From contig JAWHQI010000148.1 of NCBI GenBank assembly GCA_033032865.1, positions 3,553,501-3,617,500 on the forward strand: a DNA stretch of 64,000 nt, written 5' to 3'. Position 1 is the stretch's first letter. Each line of letters starts with the position of its first letter. Source of the DNA: Dactylorhiza incarnata (lineage: Eukaryota > Streptophyta > Magnoliopsida > Asparagales > Orchidaceae). Both the position numbers and the translations under genes were made by a program. This document shows positions 20,850 through 32,345 of the stretch, piece by piece. A model generated the notes under the pieces. That model saw only the letters and a program-made list of their open reading frames with translations, ran no database searches and had not been told where the DNA came from.

Positions 20850-23410
20850 TTAGTTACCATTAGGAGCCCAAACAGTTTTGGGTCCTAGGTCCTTGTTAGC
20901 ATGATGAAATGACCTTACACTAGTTGCACCCTTTGCAGGAAGACTTATCTTTGCACAAGGCACATTGGGATTATGCCAACAGTCTATGGCAAAGTGTCTC
21001 ACTTTACCACAGCACCAACATTCATGAATGCTGTATCTCCTCTTCTGAACATTTTTTGAGGGGAGTGCAGCACTGTGCATATGTTCAGGAGGGGAGACAA
21101 CTGCATTTCTCTTATTTCTTTCAGCAAGGATTTGGCTGATAGTCAATATGTGGACATTCTTAGTAGTCTTTGTTTTAATGGCATCAGCTTGCTTTGGTTT
21201 TTGGGCAAGGCAAGATTTGATGGCATTAGACACTAAGCAACTAGACTTGTCTACTGATTTGACATCAGTCATGTTTTTAGCTGAATTAATTTTAGAAGAG
21301 CTTGCTTCCTTATCTTGAATGAAGGGGCTGAAGTACCAAATACAAATGGTCCATGTTGGGCCATTTGAATTTCCTCATGGGGAGCCTTCATAGCACTCAA
21401 TCCCATGCCCTTTCTTCCAATATGGGAAGGTGTGTTTTCCTTCCTATAGGTACATCCATTCTTCCAGTGACCATACATGCTTTCATGGTCATACCTGTTG
21501 GAGGGAAGTAACACCTTTTGAAAGGTGGTTTGAGGCTTAGCCTTACCCCTGCTCTTTTCTCCACTCTCTTCTCCTACTTCCGTTTTATTGAATCCTAGTC
21601 CTCTCCTATTGGATTTAGAAGAAAAGGAGTCAATAATAGGGAGCACAGATTTTGGCTTGGAGAATTGAGCCACTAGGCTTCTTTCTTTCACAAGCTTCTC
21701 CTCAAGGTCCTTGATGATCTTGTTCTTCCGGGATATGGTGTTCAGATGCACAATTGCTATTCCCTTTAAATGGCATATTTGTCTACTCATTTGAGCCACC
21801 ATGTTGGTTGACTCAGTGCAATCATTTTCAGCCATCTTAAGGGAAGCAATTTTCTGGTCTTGCCTCTTGGGAAGCTTCTTGCTCTTTTTTCAGAGCTTCC
21901 AAGAGAGCACCATACTTGTCAATCAATTGATTGACAGCTTCCTCAGTTTCTGAATCACTTCCACCAACTGATGAAGGTGCTCCAGATTCTGGGCTAGTCT
22001 CATAATCAAAAGAGAAGATGGAATGAATTAATACCTGTTCATTTTCAGTGATGTTCTGACTGTCCTCCTCAACAGTGATGGCCATGAGGCCTAGATGAAC
22101 ATTTTCCTCTTCATCCTCCTCTACATCATTATCTGAGTGTGATAGAGGGGCCCTGATTCCCATCTTGGCAGCAGGATAATCATCACAATTTTCAGGTGCA
22201 AATAGCCCAATGTAGGCTTCTTCTTCATTCTCTGAATCTGAAGTTGAGGATTCAGATTCACTCCAGCTTCTTCCTTTCTTTGCTAGGAAGGATTTCTCCA
22301 CCTTCCTATCCTTCTAGTGATGAGGCTTCTTCTCACCTCTTTCTTTCCTTTTGGCTGGGCAGTCAGCAATGACATGTCCAGTCTTGCTACAGCAATAGCA
22401 AATAATGTTATTTGAAACATGTTTACTAGATTTGGAATCATACCTGTCACCCTTTGGGTGTTGTCTTTTAGATTTTCTGTGGCATTTCTTGGAGTGTGAT
22501 GAGGAGGGGGTTTGTTCTTTCATTGCTTCCTCCTCATCATCTTCTTGAACTGCCTTGAAAAGGCAGCAAACTCTTCATCAGAAGAAGAGCTTTCTGAGGT
22601 GCTGATTTCAGATTTTTCAGATTCAGCACTTCTCTTTGGAGGAGACACCATCCTGCCCTTGCTTTTCTTGGAGCTTTCAGCTTTGAGAGCTACATATTTC
22701 TCCCTTGCATGAGCCCTTGTTGAGGTGTCCACTTCCTTTCTTGCAGACAACTGCATCTCATAAGAGAGCAGCTTACCAAACAGTGTGTGAGTGGGAGTTT
22801 CACCTAGTTTGACCACCTCCCTTATGGCACAAATCTTTGTGTCCCAATCACTAGTTAGAGATCTAAGGAACTTGTCATTCAGCTCAAAATCACTGAAAAC
22901 TCTCTCATAGGTTCTCAGCTCATTGACTATTCTGAAGAACCTCTCATAGCACATAGAGATGCTCTCCTGGCTGAGCTGCCTGAAGGCTTCATACTCTTGG
23001 TTGAGGAGTGACTTTCTATCATCTCTCACTTTTGTTGTCCCTTCCATATATACTACTAATGTGTCCCACATTTCCTTGGCAGTAGTGCAATGTACTAAGT
23101 TTTGAAATGTGGAATCATCAATAGCATTAACTATGATGTTCTGGGCTCTTTTATCCATAGTGAACAGTGCAAGTTCATCTTTGGTCAAGTCATTGAAGGC
23201 CTTGGTCACTCTCCTTGTTGGATCTATGGTGGAGGCAGTTTGAAAGGTGAAAGTCCCTTGCTTTACAGTTATGTAGATCCTTGGATTAGATGCTTCCATA
23301 AACAATCTAACCCTTTGCTTCCATATCCCAATATTTTCTTTGTTGCATATGGGCAACTCATGGATCTCATCTCCTTCTACAATCCAGAAGAAGCCATTAG
23401 ATTGATAAGA
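20850..23410 (-). pseudogene. Element A gag with two zinc knuckles
   Basis: The N-terminal part (from about 23356, NIGIWKQRVRLFMEAS) is the UBN2-like capsid region with AKEMWDTLV and DDRKSLLNQEYEAF. A first knuckle CYCCSKTGHVIADC lies near 22380-22420, then acidic and coiled-coil regions, then a second knuckle CWCCGKVRHFAIDC near 21000. It ends GPKTVWAPNGN at 20850. The layout and motifs parallel the intact gag of element E. At least four frame breaks are present, and I find no clear in-frame ATG at the 5' end. Confidence 0.88.
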
Positions 23411-23462
23411 TGATTCCTTTATAGGATCTGGTCAGACAGTTATGTCCTTCTTGACCAACCTC

Positions 23463-23474
23463 ACTCGGATACCC
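23463..23474 (-). promoter_or_regulatory. Probable primer-binding site of element A
   Basis: Minus GGGTATCCGAGT, 9 of 12 matches to the tRNA-Met complement, two bases from the 5' LTR end. Confidence 0.65.
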
Positions 23475-23476
23475 CT

Positions 23477-24704
23477 TGATAGTTTATATAGGATATAGTC
23501 TAAGTCACCTAGAGGGGGGGGGGGGTGAATAGGTTTCTTTTGTTTTAGGCTTAGTGTTTTCTGAATTTAGGTTAGTAAAATATCAAGCACAGAAAACACA
23601 AAGAGATTTATAGAGGTTCCTCAAGACAAGGTGTCTTGAGTAGTCCTCTTTCCCCCCTTCACCTTTCTAACAATGAGTTAGATAAGGCCAACTTCTCCAA
23701 ACTCAGCTCCAAGAGCCTACAGCACAGATCCCACAGGATCTCTCAGGTTTTCCCAAACCCTACCTCAAGCATAACATCCCTACCTCAGGCACAATAGCCC
23801 AACCTCAGATCACACAATGATCCTACCTCAAGCTGACCTCTCAGCTCTACAGCTCAGGCCAATCAGCCTTACACACTCAGGCAATAAAGCCCTACAGTCT
23901 CAGAACACACAAGTTCCTACAGATGATATAATAAAGGATTACAAATAGAAGGGAGAAGAGGTCAAGCCTTGGTCTTCTTCTTCTTAACAGCTGTTGTTGC
24001 AGACTTGAACCAGGGAGGTGAAGTGCTGCTCCAACTTGATTCTTCTTGATCAGCCCTTCAGATGATGGACTGGATCAACTTTCTCTTTCTTGAGATGAAT
24101 CAAGATAAGCAATCTCTTCTCTCCTTGCAGCCTTGTGTAATCAGTTCTTGGCTGCCGACAATGAAACAGTGAATGTCTTCTTTCTTGTGTGCTGGAGAGT
24201 AAAAGTGTTTTGCTCAACCCTAACTTATTCCTTTTATACTCCACTGATCTTCAACGGCTCTTAGTTGTCCTTCAGACAGGTATGGGAGTGATTGGTGGAC
24301 CCCAAGAAGCCTTTCTGCATCTTGCGCCAAAAGCAGAACCCGCCAGATCACTTTTGAATCTGTCTCAGCGGTTGGGCTGAGATAGCCTGCCTTCTCAGCG
24401 AATGCATATATCCCATCCCAGCGGATCCGCTGAGACAGACAGTTGTCTCAGTGGTTTTCTTCTATCTGCAGCTCATCTAACCCAGACTCCTTCTCAGCAC
24501 CTCCTGGTCTTGTCTCAGCGGTTCAGCTGAGACTGAGAGCTTGTCTCAGCAGTTTTGATAGTAAACCAACTGATCATACATCACACCTTGACATGTCTGC
24601 ATTGTCATGAGATAGGAATAGTGTTTATCAAATACAACTTGTACTTAGCATTGAGTGTGAAGCCTCTTCAAATCAGGGAAACATTGAGGGTCATTTTCCC
24701 AACA
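23477..24704 (-). repeat. Element A 5' LTR
   Basis: 1228 bp; on the minus strand TGTTGGGAAAATGACC to AACTATCA. TATA box (minus TATAAAAG) at 24231-24238. The U3 at 24357-24560 is packed with CTCAGCGG palindromes. Near the U5 end is AGAGG(G)nGTGAATAGG, shared with other families here. Confidence 0.92.
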
Positions 24705-25832
24705 AAATGGTTCGCCTTCCACCTCAGGTCGAGTTTGGCTCGACTAGAGGTGTTGAGTTTTCCTCCACCTCAGGTTGAGTTTAGCTCAACCTCAGGTGTT
24801 GAGCTTTCTCCACCTCCAGTTGAGCTCGGCTCACCGGAGGGTTGTTAAGTGGAGAAAGGTTCACCTTCTGCCTCAAGTCATGTTCAGCTGAAAAGCTTGG
24901 CAAGAGTAACCCGTTGGCAGGGCCCTCCGTAGATTCCCTTAAGGCCCCACCTACTCGTCAAATAGGTGGGTTGGACTTTCTTTCTGAGCTTGAAACAAGC
25001 TCGAAAAGAGCAGAGATTGTGTACAACCCTCATATTTGCCGAGCTGGTATGACCTAACGCAGATGGGGTCGTAGTGGAGAAAGTACACGTGGTGCAGTAG
25101 GTCGACCAGTTGGAAGTCGCCAAGATCGAAAAGAGAAGGCCCGGAGGGGCAGACTTCCTCACTTGGACGAGTGTACCTTGGGTCCACTCGCCCGAGTGGG
25201 GGGCGAGTGGACCTATGGTCCTCTCGCCCCGGGCAATTGGGCGAGTGGATCTATGGTCCACTTGCCGGGTTAGCTGAGTGGACCAGGAGGTCCACTCGCC
25301 CAGTTCGAGTGGTGGACCTTAGTCAACTCACCCGACCACTGGCAAGGGGGGAGTCGACGTCTCATCTCCCGCTCGCCCCCCCCCCCCCCCCCCCCCTCCT
25401 GTTCTGGTCGTTCAGGTTAGTTGAGCTGCGGATAGCTGAATCTTGGTTATACGCTGCCCAATTTTGGGAAGTCTATAAATAGACCCTCATGGACACCATG
25501 GGAAGGGTTGGTCTCCCCTCTCCCTTGCGTGTGTCTTATGAGAAAGCACTCCACCCCCCTGTCAGTTGAGGTTGACGGTGAGGTGATTGATCCTTAGTGC
25601 CCTCCAAGGTGCTCAGGCTCAGCATTGGCTTGGGAGGGGAAGCTCTCTTTGAACTTTTAGGTGTGCGGTGGGTCCTCCTCGCTGCAGCCTAAGGGGTCCA
25701 TTTTAAGTTCCAAGTGTTCTTAGGTGCAAGGTCCTTCGGTTCTCAGCAACTAGTCAATGTTCTAGCTCAGGTCAAGTAAGGGTCAGCTGCATACCCGTTG
25801 CGAACGTCGAGACCGGTTCTCTGGTTTCAACA
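24705..25832 (+). repeat. Remnant LTR (family I) hosting element A
   Basis: Starts with one 149-bp satellite unit (24710-24900), continues with GGTCCACTCGCCC / GGGCGAGTGGACC inverted words (about 25180-25320), a 21-base C run (25376-25396), a TATA box TCTATAAATAG at 25474-25481, and a region ending GGTTTCAACA at 25832. The plus-strand promoter and the CA end suggest R-U5 of an old LTR whose U3 contains the arrays at 92-1905. No primer site follows, because element D is truncated onto it. Confidence 0.6.
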
Positions 25833-25912
25833 ACGCCTATGTCATAATTCAAGTTCTTCATTTTTTGAGATTAGACATTGTAGTGATGTACGTGAAAGTT
25901 CATGAGAAACAA

Positions 25913-26300
25913 TCAAATAGATATTGTGAGTTCTTGGTGCAGTGAGTACAATATCATTGTTTTGGGATCTATAATTTTACACAAGTTTGTAGAAGACTCA
26001 AATAAAACATTTAGACCTTTATCACACAGTTGACTAATGGAGATTAAGTTATGTTTTAAGTCGTCTACATATAAGATATTTGTAATAGAGAAAGAGTTGT
26101 TACCCACTGTACCGATGCCTAAGATTCTTCCCTTTCCATTGTCACCAAATGTCACCATTCCTCCTTTCTTCTTAGTGAGGCTAAGGAACTTTGTTTTATC
26201 GCCCGCCATGTATTTGGAGCAACCCGAGTCCAAGTACCACATGTCCTTTTCCTTAGCCCGCCAACACACCTAAAAGAAGATGAGAGTAAAGATCTGGATA
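25913..26300 (-). pseudogene. Element D aspartic protease, truncated
   Basis: DMWYLDSGCSKYMAGDKTKF carries D-S-G; GGMVTFGDNGKGRILGIG and LKHNLISISQLCDKG follow as in copia proteases leading into integrase. The frame stops at 25913 and no integrase follows. Confidence 0.88.
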
Positions 26301-26819
26301 CCCAAGAGGTTCCTCCGATATAGTAGGTGGAAACCTTAGGCACCCATATTTGCTTGACAACACATCATCCATTCATCCTACAAGAGTCCATGGTGTGTTA
26401 GACGTGAAAGCACTTAGCACAAAACACAAAAGGGGTTGATATTTTTTTCAAAATTTTTTGTAGACTCTTGTCGGAGGATGGGGAACCATCAGAAAACATT
26501 TTAGATTTATTATTCCAAGAATTATTGGTTTTGTTACTACCGTCAGCTGTAACAAGTACCGCCAACTCCGAATTTTTTATGGCCATGTTCAGGTCATGGA
26601 TCCGGGCTTTTAAATAGGTGTTCTCATTAACTAGATTTCCACATCGATTTGCAAAATTTTCTTTCCATCTTCAATTTGAAAACGGGAGTATTTAAAACTT
26701 CATTATAAGTCTCCCTTTTGTATTGTAAGAGATTCACTATTTGAGAGAGCCTTAGAAAGATCGTTTTCAAGTTCTTTTATTCTTCCCAAGTAATGATCAT
26801 TCTCTTGGCAGGACCCTAT
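26301..26819 (-). pseudogene. Element D gag C-terminal tail
   Basis: Fragments on the minus strand include CAKCFHV and HTMDSC, remnants of a second knuckle, and KQIWVPK, the usual Sirevirus gag-protease junction word. Several stops and frame changes. Confidence 0.65.
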
Positions 26820-27240
26820 CTATTTTCCCAAAGCTTTTACTTCCTTCTTTAACTTTTGATTTTGTTTTAAAAGAATTTTATTTTCAGCTTTTAAAAGATC
26901 GAGATCTTTTAGACTCTTATTAAAATATTTGCATATTTTCATGTATTCAATATAAAGATCATCATAAGTAGTAGGATGTACCTTAGTATAGCTTTGGACA
27001 CTGCAATCATCATCCGATGATTCATGGCTTTTACCCATGAGGCACATATTTGCCTCATCACCGTCGCTTGAAGTAGACCCGCTTGATCTTTCGGATGAAG
27101 AGTCATCCCATGTTGCAGCCTTTAGAACCTTCTTCTTCTCTTTACTATTGTGCCACTTTTCTTTTTGTTCTTTCAAGTACTCTGGGCACTAGCTTTGTGC
27201 ATGCCCGGTCTTCTTGCAGTGGAAGCACTCGGGTGGAGAC
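26820..27240 (-). pseudogene. Element D gag, zinc knuckle and coiled coil
   Basis: CFHCKKTGHAQS-stop-C is a CX2CX4HX4C knuckle with a TAG just before the last Cys (about 27190). Downstream are an acidic Ser-rich stretch (SSSERSSGSTSSDGDE) and a coiled coil (LKAENKILLKQNQKLKKE). Confidence 0.82.
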
Positions 27241-27780
27241 CGCTCTTCGTCGGTGTCGCTTGATTTCTCCTTTTTCTCTCTTTTGGAAGATGAACAATTT
27301 TTGGAAATACTTACGGAAAGCATTCCTCCTTTCTGGTTTCTTCATGAACTTTGTGAATTTTTTCACAAAAAGGCTCTCCTCGTCCTCCTCCTTGTCGTCC
27401 TCATTCCTTGACTTCAGTGCCAAGGCTTTCTTCTTTGGCTCTTTGTTGTATTCTTCTACTTGGATTTTGAGTTCAACCTCATGGGTTTTGAGATTCCCAA
27501 TGAGGCTCTCCATTTGAAATCGTCTTAGATCATGTGATTCAGAAATAGCTGTCACCTTTGGATTGCACTTCTTAGGGAGAGACTGAAGGATTTTCCTCAT
27601 CAAGTCACTGTTTGAGAAAGTTTTTCCAAGTATCTTTGAGGTGTTGACGATCTTAGTGAAGCGAGTGTACATCGAGTCCACGTCCTCGATTGTATCCATT
27701 CTGAACCTCTCAAACTCTGACCCTAGTTGGAATCCCTTTGAGTCTTTAGCCTGCGAGGTACCTTCATGTGTTATTTCCAA
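27145..27780 (-). pseudogene. Element D gag, capsid core
   Basis: ITHEGTSQAKDSKGFQLGSEFERF, TRFTKIVNTSKILGK and LMRKILQSLPKKCNPKV mark the UBN2-type Gag core. The tail reads out of frame into basic sequence, so a frameshift lies before the knuckle. Confidence 0.88.
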
Positions 27781-27786
27781 TAAATT

Positions 27787-28116
27787 TCAAATATCATAGG
27801 CGATTTCGCAAGCAATAACTTGATTAAATTCAGTTCTATCTAAAGCACAAAATAAGGTGTTCATTGCTTTAGCATTATTTTTGCATTTATTTTTATCTCC
27901 ATCATCCCACATATCTCTAGGTTTTTGCATGGTTACTTCTCCCACAACATATGTAGGAGTAGCATACTGTTGTTCAACACAAGCTCTGACGTCTAGATCT
28001 AAATTAATTAGAAAACAACACATTCGTGTTCTCCAGTAATTATAGTCAGTTTCTGTGAAAAGTGGAGGTCTAGATATTCTTTGCCCCTCATGAAAAGTGA
28101 GATCATGGAGCCTCAT
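27787..28116 (-). pseudogene. Element D gag, N-terminus
   Basis: Begins MRLHDLTFHEGQ; SRPPLFTETDYNYWRTRM is the characteristic Gag N-terminal block. Ends YDI-stop where Trp is expected (TGG to TGA). Confidence 0.88.
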
Positions 28117-28151
28117 TCTTCCCGGTTGTTAGACCGTATTGGAATAACCTT

Positions 28152-28163
28152 GCTATGATACCA
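28152..28163 (-). promoter_or_regulatory. Primer-binding site of element D
   Basis: Minus TGGTATCATAGC, one mismatch to the tRNA-Met complement, two bases from the LTR. Confidence 0.88.
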
Positions 28164-28165
28164 CT

Positions 28166-29527
28166 TGTTGGATCGGTAGGTGCCCTTAGAGGGGGTGAAT
28201 AAGGGTTTTAAAACTTTTACGATTTAATAGGGTTTAATCAAGTAAGTAGATTGTATTTATAAAAAATTATCTCAGATTAAACATCGCAGCAGGCTTCTCA
28301 TGAGATTAGGTTGTATTTGACATGACAGATGTAAACTCTGTTGCTACCGCCTGCGGTAGTGTTACCGCTCGGCGTTAGTGACAGAGAATGCATATTCATT
28401 TAGATTTCAAAAGACCAGAGATTGCATGGCAATATTAGATAAAAAGATAGTATTATTGCTTTTAGAAATCATTACAAAAACGTATCCCAATGACGCTTAA
28501 GATTGAGGCGATTACGTAAAAACTTTTTTGGTTTTCTATACTGACCCTTCTCCTAAGGACCGGTTGACTTTAGCCGATCTATCCCCAGATACGACCTCAA
28601 GCCGTTCTAGCCTCTCTATCCTCATAAAGGCCTCGAGCACCCCCTAGATCTAATCCCAAGACCTAGTCATCGTGTGGCGAATTCCCGTAGTCCTCGCATG
28701 GCCCTAGCTGCCAACTATGCGGCTAATTCTCTACTTGGGATAAAAAGAGTTACAAATAATAAAAACTAAAACATCAAAGAAACTCCCTCAAAGGTTGAAC
28801 TTGAAGATGAAGTTGGCGTGATTGATCTTTCTTCAAGTCCTTCGCGTTCACGAACATTGACGGAGTTCGCTTGACTGCAAAGAGGAGTCTCTCACGAATA
28901 TAGGAGTTATGGCTTAGATGCGTCATCCAAATCAGCAAATCAACAAATCAAAATAGAGGAGGACCGCTCTTTAAATAGGCTCGGATCCTAGCGCCAGCGG
29001 TAGTGCTACCATTGGGCGGTAGCCTCTTTAGGCAACAAGCTGGCATGCAGATCGAGACATTTTTGGTAACATTTTGGCTACAAAATTGGCAACCCATCCT
29101 ACCACGTCGCGGTAAGGATAGCGCTTCGCGTTAGCATTATCTTTTTCCTAGCTGTCAGATCTCCTTTCATTTCTGCTCTTTAATCAGCATCATGATCGCA
29201 GGGTTTCCATAAGCTACCGCCGGGCGTTAGACTTAACGCACCACGGTAAAACATACCATATTCAATCCCGACGATATTCCTTTTTCGACGAATATTTCCT
29301 TCTCGGCGATATTTCCTAATATGCATAAGCTACCGCCAACGGTAGCATTAGCGTGCCGCGCTAGTTATAGAGTGGTGATCAGAAAGGAAATCGCCGTCAA
29401 TCTTTTTTGTACTCTCAGAGGCTTGAAAGCAGAAGTTCCTGCACACAATAAACACATGGCAAGTATGATCAAATATAATGGGATTTGTTATTCTCAAACA
29501 ATGAGATGTGGAAAGCATGTTCCAACA
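28166..29527 (-). repeat. Element D 5' LTR
   Basis: 1362 bp, plus-strand TGTTGGATCGG to GCATGTTCCAACA. Carries the U5 motif TTAGAGGGGGTGAATAAGGG at about 28182 and U3 palindromes of the CTACCGC/GCGGTAG type (near 28345, 28990, 29215 and 29330). TATTTAAAG (minus) near 28980 may be the TATA box. Confidence 0.85.
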
Positions 29528-30120
29528 TGAAAAACATAGATTGACAACCAGGTGGTATCTCCTCATCTCTACAGAAAAGACTTGATCGTTGTTTGTATCT
29601 CTTTCCTTCTCCTCCGCCTCTCTAAGATCTATGGTAGGTAATCATTTTCTATTTAGATGATGAGCTTTGTGTGAACTTACTTTGATCTTCATGCACTTTC
29701 ATTGATTTTCATGAAAGATTATTTGTGTTCATATATTATGTGTGGAATCACCTGCGTGGATGCTTTGCAATAGGCTAGTATTGTGATTGAGATCTTTGGG
29801 AGAAATCGAAGAGATGCAAACGACCCTCACTCCACTCTCTCTTGAGCAAAGCAGTGAAGGCGACTCACACTTGTTCTCTTGTGCTTGCGACACGGTGCCG
29901 GCAACCCGATTTCTTTTCATTGTGTTGTTTTACTTTCATTGAACAACCCAAGTCAATCAAAGTTTATTTGCATTTTGTGCCTTTATGATTAACATTCTCA
30001 AGTTGTGAAACATCCCCACAGTATTCCTTGTGAGATTGATACTTGAGGGTTCACTCTCATTTTATATTACTTGAACAACCTATACACTTGTCACGTTCGC
30101 ATCACGTACAAATGTACCTA
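29528..30120. other. Unassigned sequence
   Basis: No ORF, LTR end or repeat that I can assign. The text around 30020-30100 (CCTTGTGAGATTGATACTTGAGG) resembles the region before gag in plant gypsy elements, but this is weak. Confidence 0.3.
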
Positions 30121-30990
30121 TACGCCCTAATTGAGTGACAATCTCTGGTGCCCCATCGCGTCGAGTAGGAAGCTCAGCTGAGTTATTACCATCCATTGCC
30201 GACACCAAGTGGAAAACTCACAACTGGAAAGAGCAAACAAAGGTCCTTCTATGCCTGAATTGAGTGATAATCTTTGACACCCCTTTGTGCCGAGCAGGAA
30301 GCTCACCTGAGCCACGACCCTCTGGTGCTAACACCAATTAGAAAGTTCACAACTAATATAAGCGGATAAAGGTCCATCTACGCCCTAATTAAGTAATGAT
30401 CTTCGTCGCCCCTTCGTGCCAAGCAGGAAGCTCACCCAAGCAACGACCCTCTGTTGCCAACACCAAGTGGAAAGCTCACAACTTGTAAGAGCGGACAAAG
30501 GTCCTTCTACGCCCTAATTGAGTGACAATCTACAACGGCCCTTCGTGCTGAGTAGGAAGCTCACCTGATCCATGACCCTCTGGTGTCGTCACCAAGTGGA
30601 AAGCTCACAACTAATAAGAGCGTACAAAAGTCCATATACGCCCTATCTGAGCGTCAACATCCAGCACTAACATTGAGCGATGACCTCTGGAATAATCATA
30701 AGAAACATGCTCGTCGATCACCGGTGAGAGCAGAAAAAATCTCTCTACGACATATTAGAGCATCAACCACCGACACTAACACCGAGTGATAACCTCAGGA
30801 ACAATCTTAAGCGACATACTCACCGATCCCCGGTAAAAATAGACAAAAGTCCTTCTATGCCATATCTGAGCATCAACCTCTACTGATGCCAAGTGATGGA
30901 CTTTGGAACAATCTTAAGCAACGTGCTCTCTAATCACTGTTAAGAGTGGACAAAAGTCCCTTTATGCCTTCTGGTAAGAGCGGACCACAG
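30121..30990. repeat. 129-bp tandem repeat passing into a 109-bp variant
   Basis: The word TACGCCCTAATTGAGTGA or a variant occurs at 30121, 30250, 30379, 30508 and 30637, spacing exactly 129. The next markers (30746, 30856, 30963) are spaced 107-110 bp, so a shortened variant follows. A diverged unit reappears near 31620-31690. Confidence 0.85.
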
Positions 30991-31249
30991 TCGCTTTACC
31001 CTCTAGTAAAAGTGGGTGAAAGCCCCTCTAAGCCATTTATCATCCTCCGGCACCAGCGTCAAGCAGCGACTTCTGAAGCTAACGCTAGGCGATGAGTTCG
31101 TGCGATCATACTTATAGTGAGAGTGTGAATATCAAAGCAATTCCAAGACCACAATAACGCATGGAACTCAGATAAAAGAGTATATCTATAATCTCGGGAG
31201 GGGTCATCAATGCTATATAGCAAACAAAATATAACGACCCAGAGCCGAA
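30991..31249. other. Diverged flank of the tandem repeat
   Basis: Contains fragments of the preceding repeat (AGAGCGGACCACAGTC, AGCGACTTCTGAAG) but no regular period; no gene seen. Confidence 0.4.
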
Positions 31250-31425
31250 ACCTCCTGTCACAACAGGGATGCCCTATCGCAATAAAGCAACCTCAACTGG
31301 CACCTTCCGAGCTGCAGCCCAAGCACCCCAATTGAGCTGAGAGGCTTTGGGGTGCTTGGGTTGCAGCCCGGACGATGCTAGTTGAGGCTACCTTATTGCA
31401 ATAAGGACTCATTGTTGTGATGGGA
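31250..31425. repeat. Long imperfect inverted repeat
   Basis: Arms of about 75-80 bp pair around a loop near 31335-31348: CAGCCCAAGCACCCCAA against TTGGGGTGCTTGGGTTGCAG, CCTCAACTGGCA against GCTAGTTGAGG, and CTCCTGTCACAACA against TGTTGTGATGGGAG. It could be a MITE or a stem-loop RNA; no target duplication was established. Confidence 0.7.
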
Positions 31426-32180
31426 GTGGTTGGCTTTGGCTCGTTACACAGAAGTAGGCTACAGTGCTACACCACACCTACTGCTACAAAAAGTGAAAAA
31501 GCCTACTATGGTGTTACACTACACCTACTACGACAAAAACATAACAACAAGTTAAACAACCAATAAGGGCAGACCAGAGCCCCTCTACACCGAATCCAAG
31601 TGTCACCTACGATGCTAATGCTGAGCTACAATCTCACCAACCCCCGATAAGGGAAAACAAAAGACCCTCTACGCCACGCCCAAGCAAAAGCGATCTGTAT
31701 ACAATCAGCAGGGATAACCACTCGATGTCAACATCAGGATCATAATCCTCCGAGGATAATGACAAATATCGAGCGGAAGGCTCAAGCGTCGGCTTCCGGA
31801 ACCGAAGCAAAGTGATTAAGTCATGGAATGACAATTCGTCTAAGAAGGCTCACAAAGTAGCCTACATTGAAAAGCAATTTCAATGCAAAGATCAAACAAA
31901 CATACTCACGCGCACGATGCATTGAATGCGCCCGTGCCCACTGCCGTATGCTGGCAAACTCCCGCTGTCGCCGCCTTCCATCGTCGTCAACCTCCGCCGC
32001 AACCCTCGTCCTCGCCGAAGAACCTCCTCGGGCCGCCCAATTTTCCGGGACCACCCGGGGGCCTGGATGTCATTTTTGTGAAATTGGTGATCTAGGTGAT
32101 CATAATCGTGCATTCTCATTTCCCAATCTGAATTCCAAGAAGGCACAATTACCATGACGCCCCTCAGAAAAGCTATACAT
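31426..32180. other. Unassigned sequence
   Basis: Holds a duplicated approximately 50-bp phrase (about 31448-31545, ACACCTACT(G/A)C(T/G)ACAAAAA) and a GC-rich patch at 31910-32070. The open frames in it are short and overlapping on both strands, with no recognisable domain. Confidence 0.35.
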
Positions 32181-32345
32181 ATTGGATCTTGAGGCGCCCT
32201 TAGAGGGGGTGAATAAGGGTTTTAGAAAACTTTAAGTTTTTATAGAAAACTTTTGATATTTTATTGGAATAAGAGTGAATCAAAAACAAAGAGTAGTAAA
32301 TCAATTTTATTAACTAGAAAAGACATGATTATCAATAATAAAATT
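32181..32345 (-). repeat. LTR end fragment related to D and G
   Basis: TTGGATCTTGAGGCGCCCTT then AGAGGGGGTGAATAAGGG corresponds to the U5 end of the D/G type LTRs. Only about 165 bp remain before element F begins. Confidence 0.7.

Larger units (their letters stand above)
1921..24704 (-). mobile_element. Element A: Sirevirus-like Ty1/copia retrotransposon with an extra ORF3
   Basis: The two LTRs are 23477-24704 (5' in element orientation) and 1921-7250 (3', interrupted). Internal order on the minus strand is gag, protease, integrase, RT, RNase H, a noncoding spacer, ORF3, then a polypurine tract next to the 3' LTR. Integrase preceding RT is the copia order. A long gag with two zinc knuckles, an additional ORF after pol and the LTR motif AGAGGGGGGTGAATAGG fit the Sirevirus (SIRE/Maximus) lineage. 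Elements B and C are nested inside. Several frameshifts and stops mean A is dead. No target duplication is visible at the outer ends. Confidence 0.9.
25833..29527 (-). mobile_element. Element D: 3'-truncated Sirevirus-like copia element
   Basis: A 5' LTR (28166-29527), a primer site, gag and protease are on the minus strand; integrase, RT, RNase H and the 3' LTR are missing, the element ending near 25833 against family I. LTR ends resemble those of G (TGTTGGATC.. and GCATG(T/C)TCCAACA), so D and G are related families. Confidence 0.85.

Noticed and set aside
24884..25482. Possible genes of 100-125 codons in the family I remnant
   Set aside because: They overlap on opposite strands across inverted GGTCCACTCGCCC words and a poly-C run; no domain.
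31820..32157. Possible host exon in the GC-rich patch
   Set aside because: Four short frames overlap on both strands; no splice-consistent structure or recognisable protein.
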